From the NCBI GenBank assembly GCA_965369385.1, contig CBDUQP010000085.1, positions 1 through 15,936 on the forward strand: a stretch of DNA of 15,936 nucleotides. Direction: 5' to 3'. Origin of the DNA: CBDUQP01 sp965369385 (GTDB lineage Bacteria > Planctomycetota > Phycisphaerae > SM23-33). Numbering within the stretch: the first letter of the stretch is position 1; each line of letters begins with the position of its first letter. A program made the position numbers and the translations under genes. Below the pieces are notes generated by a model. The model was not told the DNA's origin, made no database searches, and was given only the letters and a program-made list of their open reading frames with translations. Below are positions 1 to 6,757 of the stretch, one piece after another.

Positions 1-129
1 TTCACCTGCTCAACTGTTCTACTGCTCACCTGCTCTTTGTGCTAGATTTCTTTCCAACCCCAAACAAATCTCGCACACGGTGGGGCGGCCGGGAGGCGAT
101 TGTCTTGTATCCACATCTTTCCGCCTGGT
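1..129. other. Window-edge non-coding stretch with a short direct repeat
   Basis: No convincing gene is seen before the first promoter. The 10-base sequence TCACCTGCTC occurs at 2-11 and again at 26-35, with related CTGCTC-like pieces between them. This may be the decayed end of an upstream gene or a short tandem repeat that continues left of the window. A short ORF crosses the region, but it has no ribosome binding site and a composition expected by chance. Confidence 0.3.
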
Positions 130-170
130 TTGCCCGTGGGGATAGTGAATCCTATATTCCCTCTGGATTC
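130..170 (+). promoter_or_regulatory. Promoter A with inverted repeat around the -10
   Basis: A sigma70-like promoter can be read directly: TTGCCC at 130-135 (-35), a 17-bp spacer, and TATATT at 153-158 (-10). The -10 is flanked by a perfect 6-bp inverted repeat, GAATCC at 147-152 and GGATTC at 165-170, so a regulator bound there would cover the -10 and the start point. The same arrangement recurs before the second paralogue (2287-2327), with the same spacer length and a nearly identical core. That conservation is the main reason to believe it. The expected start of transcription is near 165, giving a leader of about 148 nt. Confidence 0.65.
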
Positions 171-188
171 TTTCCGGGTTGCCGCCTG

Positions 189-213
189 CCGAGTGGGGGG
201 CGGGGGCTCGGGG
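189..213 (+). promoter_or_regulatory. G-rich leader hairpin upstream of paralogue A
   Basis: In the predicted 5' leader, CCGAG (189-193) can pair with CTCGG (207-211), closing a loop made almost entirely of G. The stretch 195-213 has runs of six, five and four G on the mRNA sense strand. It could be a stem-loop or a compact G-rich fold. The leader of paralogue B has a different small GC hairpin at a similar distance from its promoter (2335-2356), so a leader structure may be shared even though its sequence is not. Confidence 0.35.
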
Positions 214-312
214 TTAGATGTGCCTGTTGAGTGAGTTGTTCTAGCTCCAACCACTGAATCACTAAAGGGATAAGGTTGTCAGTGGACTCGCAGGCGGACA
301 GGAGGAACGATG

Positions 313-2160
313 ATGGATTGCCCTCGCACATGTACGAGGCGAAGCCGCAGTGGGGTTGCTTACATCCTTGCATTATTGATGTTGGCGCTTTGCACGAGTT
401 TTGCCGTGGCGTTCTCGTCGAGCACAAATTTGGAGATTCAGAGAGGGGCAACCTATCGCAAGATGCTGCCTGCACGCTTGGCGGCTGAGAGTGGTATGGA
501 CTTCGCCATCTGGGCCGTCGGCAGCCTTCAGAGCGACGCATATCTGACTGGAGCTCCCGATATGGTTGTGGTGGTGCGAGATTATCTTGCCGCGAAGCTG
601 CCGAATCACACTGTGGCGGTCGTTAATGGCGATGATACTATCGACAATCCGCGACGAGTCACGGTTTCATCCACACCATTGTCTGCGGATCAGAGCTTCT
701 CGTTTGAGGTCAAGGTGACTGCAACTGACGCTGCAAACGACAATCGTCCCAGCGAGATGGAACTGCTCGTCACGGGAGTTTCGGGCGATATTTCCCGGAA
801 GGTTGGCGTCAGGTTCGCTGTTGGTGAAGAGAAGACATTGCTCACCTACGCGGTCGCCTCGACAGTGCGTTCCATCATCCGCGGTAATAACACGGTCATT
901 AATGGTAACGTCGTGTCGAGTTGGTCTCGCCCAGTGGGTAGAGGCAGCAGGAGTGACCTCAGCAACGTGGCCTGGCCGATCGATATTGGCCATCGCAACT
1001 CCTGGTATCGTGCGAACGAGGACATCCGGATAACCGGCAGGATTCTGACGACCCTGAGCGAAGAGGAGTTCGCCGAGGGATTCGATGATCATGGTGTGGA
1101 CGTGAGTTGCGAGACGGGCGTACGCGACACGGATATGCGTGAGCAGGTGGAGTATGGTGAGCCGCCGGTGATGAACCTGACGCACGAAGACTTCGACACC
1201 AGCGAGATTCGCGATCGTCCGGAAGCTCCTGCAGGGGAGGTTCCGCTGGAGAATGAGAAGCGGACCATGGACTATCCTCGCGATAACGTCGCGGAACTCA
1301 AGCTGCGGTGGGGCAGGCCTTACAAGATCAATGGAGTGTGGCAGACGAACCCCGCGCCGGATCCGGACCAGCCGAAGGTGGTTTACGAGTACTGGGAAAG
1401 CGGAGAGAGTTTCTGGCGAGCCAGATACGATGATCAAAACGATGATAACGGTAATTCGTTCCAGAACCTGCATATCCCGCAGGGCAGCCACGCCCATTTT
1501 AAGAACTGCACCTTCAAGGGAATTACGTATATAGATACTGATGAGCTGACGGAGCTTCCCAGCCAAGCGCACAGGATATACAAGAAATACAACAAGCTTA
1601 GCTTTGGGTTGAGAGACAACAACAGCACGACCACCGGCAAGAGAGCATGCAACAATGTCGTGTTTGAGGATTGCACGTTTGAGGGGCCTGTAGTCACGGG
1701 CGTGCCAAAGGATTATCGCTGGAAGCAGAATGCCATTTCATTCGATGGAAAGACCGTATTCAACTCCAGCGCCATAACCGAGACGATGGCGGGTGCGACA
1801 ATACTGGCACCGAATTTCAACATCAACATCGGCGACCTGGACCAATCGTCACTGGGTTCGGAGTCTACACTCGTTGGCATTCTGGTTGGCGGGATTGTGG
1901 ATATACGTGACAACGCCACGGTACACGGAACGATCCTGAGCATGGCGAATCTGGACCACGTTGCCGACTCGTCAGTGTGGTACTGGGGGAGCAACCTGGG
2001 CAACTGGGAAGACAGCAGCGAGGGAGACGGCAGCGGATTTGTAGCCAGCACCAATCTAACGATCACCCCCGATCCGGACAACGTATTTCCGCTTGGAATG
2101 AAGAGGCGATACACGCTTGTTCGCAAGTCTGGGTCATATATGGAATACAACTTTGAGTGA
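313..2160 (+). CDS. Oversized PilX/GspK-like tip-type protein with beta-rich passenger, paralogue A
   Basis: The protein has 615 residues. The start at 313 is preferred because AGGAGG at 300-305 sits 7 nt upstream; an ATG at 310 would leave only 4 nt. The N-terminus has basic residues, then G14-V15 followed by a hydrophobic helix (15-36) and the pattern RxxYRKxxPARLAAESGMDFAIW. This resembles PilX N-terminal domains and GspK, the tip pseudopilins that lack Glu at mature position 5; position 5 here is Leu. Residues 115-190 look like beta-sandwich sequence. Later segments (RGNNTVINGNVV, the motif around C399, the motif around C454, IRDNATVHGTIL at 531-542) look like turns of a beta-helix. FKNCTFKG and FEDCTFEG form an internal repeat. 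It is about twice the length of a normal GspK. The passenger matches no family I can name. Probable role: a filament tip, adhesin or initiating minor pilin in the envelope (inference). It is paired with a tandem paralogue. Confidence 0.72.
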   Translation: MDCPRTCTRRSRSGVAYILALLMLALCTSFAVAFSSSTNLEIQRGATYRKMLPARLAAESGMDFAIWAVGSLQSDAYLTGAPDMVVVVRDYLAAKLPNHTVAVVNGDDTIDNPRRVTVSSTPLSADQSFSFEVKVTATDAANDNRPSEMELLVTGVSGDISRKVGVRFAVGEEKTLLTYAVASTVRSIIRGNNTVINGNVVSSWSRPVGRGSRSDLSNVAWPIDIGHRNSWYRANEDIRITGRILTTLSEEEFAEGFDDHGVDVSCETGVRDTDMREQVEYGEPPVMNLTHEDFDTSEIRDRPEAPAGEVPLENEKRTMDYPRDNVAELKLRWGRPYKINGVWQTNPAPDPDQPKVVYEYWESGESFWRARYDDQNDDNGNSFQNLHIPQGSHAHFKNCTFKGITYIDTDELTELPSQAHRIYKKYNKLSFGLRDNNSTTTGKRACNNVVFEDCTFEGPVVTGVPKDYRWKQNAISFDGKTVFNSSAITETMAGATILAPNFNINIGDLDQSSLGSESTLVGILVGGIVDIRDNATVHGTILSMANLDHVADSSVWYWGSNLGNWEDSSEGDGSGFVASTNLTITPDPDNVFPLGMKRRYTLVRKSGSYMEYNFE

Positions 2161-2171
2161 TCCCACAGGAT

Positions 2172-2213
2172 TCTGGGATGCTGCTCTGAAATGCAGATGG
2201 GCAGCATCCCGGA
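2172..2213 (+). terminator. Hairpin after paralogue A
   Basis: Eleven bases after the stop codon, GGGATGCTGC (2175-2184) pairs perfectly with GCAGCATCCC (2201-2210) around a 16-nt loop. TTC just outside can extend the stem with GGA plus one wobble. No U-run follows, so it is either a terminator needing a factor or a 3'-end stabilising hairpin. It separates paralogue A from the independent promoter of B. Confidence 0.55.
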
Positions 2214-2286
2214 TAGTGTATGCATATCTCCTCAAGTCATTCTGTAAAAAACGACACATATCAAGTAGGTAGAACTCTTATGTAAT

Positions 2287-2327
2287 TTGCCGATCGTGGT
2301 TATGAATCTTATATTCCCTTTGGATTC
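2287..2327 (+). promoter_or_regulatory. Promoter B, a duplicate of promoter A
   Basis: TTGCCG at 2287-2292, a 17-bp spacer and TATATT at 2310-2315 repeat the layout of promoter A. The inverted repeat is kept in shorter form: GAATC at 2304-2308 and GATTC at 2323-2327. Between the arms only two of fourteen bases differ from copy A (T for C at 2309 and T for C at 2320). The promoter lies about 155-175 bp before the start codon in both copies, so the duplication included the control region and has been kept. Confidence 0.65.
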
Positions 2328-2334
2328 CTCGTAG

Positions 2335-2356
2335 ATCGCCCCTTTTTCGGGGAGAT
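2335..2356 (+). promoter_or_regulatory. Small leader hairpin upstream of paralogue B
   Basis: ATC-G-CCCC (2335-2342) faces GGGG-A-GAT (2349-2356) across a TTTTTC loop, with one G/A mismatch. It falls about 13 nt after the predicted start of transcription and 105 nt before the gene. It could shape the leader. It is too weak and too far from the gene to call a terminator. Confidence 0.3.
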
Positions 2357-2461
2357 TTCACATCAGAGGTGCCGGTACGAGAGGCAGCCTCACAGTTTCA
2401 AGAACCGAATCCCAATTGATACGCTTGCCATTGGTTGTTTCGGCGGGCAGGAGATGACGTG

Positions 2462-4285
2462 ATGTCATGCACACAAAGACGTAAGAGGCGCGATCGAAGT
2501 GGGGTAGCCTACATTCTTGCATTGTTGATGCTGGCATTGTGTACGAGTTTTGCCGTGGCGTTCTCGTCGAGCACAAATCTGGAAGTTCAGAGGGGATCAA
2601 CCTATCGCAAGATGCTGCCTGCCCGTCTGGCTGTGGAAAGCGGTATGGACTTTGCCATATGGGCCATGAGTGATGTGGAGAGCAACAGATATCTCACAGA
2701 AGTTCCGGACATGGCAGAGGTGTTGCGGGCTCATTTCGCAACCAAATTGCCGAATCAGACCGTAACGCTCGTGGAAGGCAACGGCACGGCCGCCAATCCA
2801 CGCAAGATCACGGTTTCGTCCACGCCATTGTCCGCAAACCAGAACTTTTCGTTTGAACTTATAGTTACCGCGACTGACGCGGTGAACAATAACGTTCCGA
2901 GCGAGATGGAGCTGGTCGTCACTGGAGTTTCGGGCGATATCTCTCGTAAGGCAGGGGTAATGTTTGCGGTGGGCGAAGACAAATCGCTGCTCAATTATGC
3001 AGTCGCAAGCGCAGTGCGTGCGGTAGTTCGCGGCAACAACACGGTGATTGACGGAGGCATTGTGTCGTCATGGGATCGCGTTGTAGGCAAAGGTGAACGC
3101 GCCAATGTGGATGACATCGCCTGGCCGCTCGATTTTGGGAACACTGATGATGGTGACCGTGCGTTGGAGAATATCCAGATAAACGGCAGCATAGCGACGA
3201 CGATGTCACAGGATGAGTTTGAGTCTGCCTATGATGGCGAAAGTGCGATGTCTGCCATTCGTGACGCGGATCTGCGGGGCAAAATCGAATACGACGCACC
3301 GGATCCCGCGACCTACACCGCTGATGACTTCGATACGTCCGCTATTCGTGACCGCCCCGAAGCGCCCGTAGGCCAAGTCGCTCTTGCCGGTCAGAAACGC
3401 ACGCTTCCGTTTTCCGCCTACAGTTCGGGAGATCTCAACAACACCAATGAGCGTTTGCTCACGATAAGGGCTGGTAGATTCGAGGAAGACCCCGTTCCTC
3501 AGTCCACAGATGAAAGAGTGATGCTGTCTTTCTGGGCGGGTGGCTATATCTTCGCCCGTGCGTTCTACGCGGGCCACAATGATGATAACGGCAATTCGTT
3601 CAGTAATCTTCACGTCCCCAAGGGAACTCACGCGTATTTCCAGGACTGCACATTCAAGGGGATTACCTATATTGAGGTCGACGAAACAATAAACCTGACG
3701 GAAGATGATGCGGACAACATACTCTCTGGCATGGACGGTTCCGGTACGAACAAGTCGAACACGGATACCGTCAACAACATCATCTTCGAGAACTGTCGCT
3801 TTGAAGGCCCGGTAGTGACGGGGGTTCCCCGGAACTTTCGCTATTGGCAGAATTGCCTGAACTTCCTGGGCGATACAACGTTTGTTGGCAGTGCTATTGA
3901 AGAGGAGATGCCAGGTGTCACGGTGATGGCTCCCAACTTCAACGTTGCCATCGGCGATCTGGATGAAGGTGAAGTGGATTCCAGTTCCGAGATATCGGGC
4001 CTGATCGTGGCAGGGATTCTGGACCTTCGCGATAACGCGACGGTCAATGGGACCATACTGAGCATGGCCAACCTTGACTGGCTTGACGATGATGATGTCT
4101 GGAAGTGGGGCACGAATATAGGCAATTGGGAAGACAGTGCTGAGGACTTCCCAGGAAGCGGATATACCCCAAGCGGGTTTGTCACGATAACTCCCAATCC
4201 GGACAATGTGATTCCAGGTGGAATGAAGAAGAGCTATACGATGCTTCGAGTGTCAGGTTCATATACGGAATACAGCTTTGATTAG
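2462..4285 (+). CDS. Oversized PilX/GspK-like tip-type protein with beta-rich passenger, paralogue B
   Basis: The protein has 607 residues. ATG at 2462 is chosen because AGGAG (2449-2453) lies 8 nt upstream and it places the conserved G14-V15 at the same residue as in paralogue A; an in-frame TTG at 2435 is possible but has no site. It aligns with A without gaps over the first 226 residues, and residues 14-60 differ at only three positions. The centre (about 230-360) has diverged and changed length. The last 240 residues are again well conserved: NDDNGNSF (373-380), FQDCTFKG around C396, FENCRFEG around C445, LRDNATVNGTIL (522-533), GNWEDS (554-559), and the same kind of ending, SGSY-x-EY-x-F-[DE]. 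Position 5 of the predicted mature helix is Leu, as in GspK. It is probably an alternative or partner tip subunit of the same filament. The passenger family is not recognised. Confidence 0.72.
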   Translation: MSCTQRRKRRDRSGVAYILALLMLALCTSFAVAFSSSTNLEVQRGSTYRKMLPARLAVESGMDFAIWAMSDVESNRYLTEVPDMAEVLRAHFATKLPNQTVTLVEGNGTAANPRKITVSSTPLSANQNFSFELIVTATDAVNNNVPSEMELVVTGVSGDISRKAGVMFAVGEDKSLLNYAVASAVRAVVRGNNTVIDGGIVSSWDRVVGKGERANVDDIAWPLDFGNTDDGDRALENIQINGSIATTMSQDEFESAYDGESAMSAIRDADLRGKIEYDAPDPATYTADDFDTSAIRDRPEAPVGQVALAGQKRTLPFSAYSSGDLNNTNERLLTIRAGRFEEDPVPQSTDERVMLSFWAGGYIFARAFYAGHNDDNGNSFSNLHVPKGTHAYFQDCTFKGITYIEVDETINLTEDDADNILSGMDGSGTNKSNTDTVNNIIFENCRFEGPVVTGVPRNFRYWQNCLNFLGDTTFVGSAIEEEMPGVTVMAPNFNVAIGDLDEGEVDSSSEISGLIVAGILDLRDNATVNGTILSMANLDWLDDDDVWKWGTNIGNWEDSAEDFPGSGYTPSGFVTITPNPDNVIPGGMKKSYTMLRVSGSYTEYSFD

Positions 4286-4291
4286 ACTGTA

Positions 4292-4325
4292 CGGTGGCCG
4301 GGATGTTTGGGGGGCGTCCTGACCG
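4292..4325 (+). terminator. Imperfect hairpin after paralogue B
   Basis: CGGT (4292-4295) pairs with ACCG (4322-4325). After a 3-nt bulge, CGGGATG (4299-4305) pairs with CGTCCTG (4315-4321), using wobble pairs, around a G-rich loop. It starts 6 bases after the stop codon and shares the GGGATG left arm with the hairpin after paralogue A. No U-run follows. It is weaker than the A hairpin, and its position is the main support. Confidence 0.35.
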
Positions 4326-4556
4326 CTGTGATATTGTCCAGATCTTGATTCGCCCAAGCCCATCTCCGGCCATCATTTTTGCCATGTCATACATTCTTTC
4401 CTGCCGCCGACAAGCGATGCGACACCTTGACCCTCTGTCTCTCCATTTCTCCCGCCGATTGGCGACTCGCGTTCTATTCGTTTCATTCAAAGAAGTTGTG
4501 TAGATTTTTGGTGCAGAAAACTCCGTGAATCGTCCGATAATCTTTCCTGTAAATAC
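4326..4556. other. Intergenic stretch without a recognisable gene
   Basis: About 230 bases between the end of the paralogue pair and the promoter region of the secretin gene. Short ORFs on both strands lack ribosome binding sites and recognisable sequence. I see no RNA gene or repeat here. Confidence 0.4.
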
Positions 4557-4585
4557 TTGCGAACACGTAGGTTCGTGTAGAGAAT
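4557..4585 (+). promoter_or_regulatory. Candidate secretin-operon promoter
   Basis: TTGCGA (4557-4562) and GAGAAT (4580-4585) are 17 bp apart, each matching four of six sigma70 consensus bases. The spacer contains a small inverted repeat, ACACG (4563-4567) and CGTGT (4574-4578). The site lies 72 bp before the secretin start and just before a perfect 8-bp inverted repeat. The match is only moderate. Confidence 0.35.
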
Positions 4586-4616
4586 CTGTAACATGCCGAA
4601 GAAAAAGCTGTTACAG
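4586..4616 (+). promoter_or_regulatory. Perfect 8-bp inverted repeat before the secretin gene
   Basis: CTGTAACA (4586-4593) and TGTTACAG (4609-4616) are exact reverse complements separated by 15 bases, ending 41 bp before the secretin start codon. If the upstream promoter is right, this lies at the very start of the mRNA. It could be an operator for a dimeric regulator or a 5'-end hairpin. No U-run follows, so a terminator is unlikely. Confidence 0.45.
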
Positions 4617-4657
4617 GCTTGAGTTATTGTCTGGGGATCTTGCGAAGGAGCGCGAAA

Positions 4658-6700
4658 ATGTTGTCTATTACCCGAGCAGTTATCACTCCGGCATCCGCAA
4701 TTGCGGCGATTTGCCTGCTTTGCGGTTTCGCCGCACAGGCTCAGCCCACCATGGCAGAGGATGTGCCCCAGGCCAGCGACCAGACGGACCAGCCTGCTAC
4801 CGTCTCGCCCGCTCCTGTACCTGCTCGTCCGCTCCAAAAGAAGGCCATCAGGCCGGCCCGGCAAATCGTCAAGCCTGCCAGGAAGGCAACTGCGGGCGCC
4901 ACCAATATGTCCATCAATAAGGAAGGGCGATTCAGCGGATACTATCGCGATACCGATCTCCGCGTTGTTTTGCGTTCGCTTAGCATGCAGGGAGGGGTCA
5001 ATATTATCCCGACCAGGGAAGTTGGCGGTCGCGTTACTGCAACGCTGCACAAAGTGACTTTCGAAGAAGCTTTGGAATCGGTACTCGTATCCAGCGGCAT
5101 GAAGTATCGAAAGAAAGGCAAGTTCATCTACATCTACACGGCCAAGCAGATGTTTGCGATCATGAAGGCCGAGAAGCTCGCCAGCATCAGGACCAAGTCG
5201 TACAAACTGTCGTATATTACATCGACTGACGCACAGGTGCTGATTGCCCCTGCATTGTCTGGCGCAGGTTCGGTGACATCCGCCACACCGGCGTCCGCGA
5301 CGGGAATTGCTGGAGACGAGGAAGTTACCGGCGGAAACAGCTACGCCACCAGCGATCTCGTAGTAGTCAGGGATTTCCAGGAGAACCTCGACTCAGTGGG
5401 CAAGCTTCTGGCTGAGATTGATGTGAGGCCGGAACAGGTGCTCGTGGAAGTAACCATTTTGAGCGCATCCACAAACGATAGACACGCACTTGGCGTGAAC
5501 TTCAACGTTCTTCTGGGTGCAGACTTCCAGACAGTCGGCATGAATTCAGCAGGTGGTTTGACAAACATATCCCAACCGCTGACTCCGGCGCTGGCTATGC
5601 CCAATGTCAGCACTGCCGGTGTTATTCGGACCGATTTTCCGGTGGTGTCTGGTGGTTTGCAGTTGGGGCTGGTTACTGACCGCTTGTCTGCGTTCGTCAG
5701 AGCGTTGGAAACAGTTGCCGACGTCACCGTGCTGGCCAATCCCAAGCTTATGGTTATTAACAAGCAGAAGGGCGAGATTCACATTGGCGGCAAGGTTGGC
5801 TACCTGTCAACGGTTGTCTCCGAAGGCATCAGTTCGCAGCAGGTGGAGTTCCTTGAAACAGGTACCAAGTTGTACATCCGCCCATTCATCGGCAAGGACG
5901 GGTACATCCGCCTCGAGATACATCCCAAGGACTCAGATGGTTCGGTGATTAACGGTTTGCCGAGCGAAACCACCACCGAGGTGGTCTCCAATATCCTCGT
6001 GAAGGACGGCCAGACTGTTGTGATTGGCGGGCTGTTCCGCGAGAACCTCGGTCGCGGCAAGAGCCAGATCCCCGTCTTGGGCAACCTTCCGATTATCGGC
6101 ACTATTTTCCGGAGCAGTGACGATACGACTGCTCGTGAAGAAGTTATCATCCTGATTACCCCGCACATCGTCAAACAGGAAGACGCTGCCAGGAACGGTA
6201 AGGAAGCCAAGAGAGATGTGGAACGCTATCGCGTTGGAGCCAGAAAGAGTCTCCAGTGGTGGTCCACCACTCGCCTAGCCAATGAGAACATGAAACGTGC
6301 TCGCGAAGCCCTGAAAGCCGGCGACATTGAGAAGGCACGTTGGAATGTGGATATGGCACTCACGATTAGGCCGCGAATGATCGAAGCAATCGAGCAGCGG
6401 GAACAGCTCGATAACAAGGCTTACTGGGCGGAGGAAGCGAGATTCTCAACGATCAGGTTCCTCATTCACGATCTGATGCTCAAAGAGCTCGAATCCCGTC
6501 CTATCAGGCTTCCTGTGAAGGTCAAGCCGCTGCATTTGCCCAATAAGAGAAACCTTAAGTTCAAGAAGAATCTCAAGGTCAAAAAGGTTGCCTTCATAAA
6601 GCCCTCGGCCGGTAGCATTGCAGCGAAGCCTGCCGCACGGAAAGTGCTTGTTAAGGCCAGTACGGCGTCGAAGACGGTAGTCGTCAAGAAGACGAAGTGA
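4658..6700 (+). CDS. Type II/IV secretin with TPR-like and Lys-rich C-terminal extension
   Basis: The protein has 680 residues. ATG at 4658 has GAAGGAG (4644-4650) 7 nt upstream and opens directly into a signal peptide ending near AQA29; an in-frame TTG at 4619 has no such support. Order of parts: signal peptide; a Pro/Ala/Lys-rich linker (30-85); an STN/N0-type short domain (about 92-165); one N1-type ring domain (about 180-255); and the secretin core (about 257-506). The core has the secretin signature IPVLGNLPIIGTIF (471-484) and ends ILITPHIVK. Secretins form the outer-membrane channel of type II secretion and type IV pili. A single N0 and N1 without an AMIN domain does not settle PilQ against GspD. 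Unusually, about 170 residues follow the core: a TPR-like helical pair (about 538-580), more helix to 610, and a Lys-rich basic tail (618-680). The TPR lipoprotein follows 45 bp later, most likely in the same transcript. Confidence 0.9.
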   Translation: MLSITRAVITPASAIAAICLLCGFAAQAQPTMAEDVPQASDQTDQPATVSPAPVPARPLQKKAIRPARQIVKPARKATAGATNMSINKEGRFSGYYRDTDLRVVLRSLSMQGGVNIIPTREVGGRVTATLHKVTFEEALESVLVSSGMKYRKKGKFIYIYTAKQMFAIMKAEKLASIRTKSYKLSYITSTDAQVLIAPALSGAGSVTSATPASATGIAGDEEVTGGNSYATSDLVVVRDFQENLDSVGKLLAEIDVRPEQVLVEVTILSASTNDRHALGVNFNVLLGADFQTVGMNSAGGLTNISQPLTPALAMPNVSTAGVIRTDFPVVSGGLQLGLVTDRLSAFVRALETVADVTVLANPKLMVINKQKGEIHIGGKVGYLSTVVSEGISSQQVEFLETGTKLYIRPFIGKDGYIRLEIHPKDSDGSVINGLPSETTTEVVSNILVKDGQTVVIGGLFRENLGRGKSQIPVLGNLPIIGTIFRSSDDTTAREEVIILITPHIVKQEDAARNGKEAKRDVERYRVGARKSLQWWSTTRLANENMKRAREALKAGDIEKARWNVDMALTIRPRMIEAIEQREQLDNKAYWAEEARFSTIRFLIHDLMLKELESRPIRLPVKVKPLHLPNKRNLKFKKNLKVKKVAFIKPSAGSIAAKPAARKVLVKASTASKTVVVKKTK

Positions 6701-6757
6701 TGCAGTCTTATATTACAAACCTCCCATAGAGCGAAGGATCGCTGAATGGAGTCTGAA

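Noticed and set aside
2..35. 10-bp direct repeat at the window start as a possible CRISPR end
   Set aside because: Repeat and spacer are too short, only two copies are visible and no cas gene is present.
667..1572. 301-residue open frame antisense to paralogue A
   Set aside because: It lies wholly within a strongly conserved gene, shares no recognisable motif, and has no ribosome binding site. Its length follows from the codon pattern of the opposite strand.
4525..4920. 131-residue + strand frame overlapping the secretin start
   Set aside because: It runs out of frame through the secretin signal peptide and linker, and has no ribosome site or recognisable sequence.
6709..6714. TATATT before the TPR lipoprotein gene, as a possible -10
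   Set aside because: The positions 17 bp upstream read AAGAAG, with no -35 likeness; co-transcription with the secretin is simpler.
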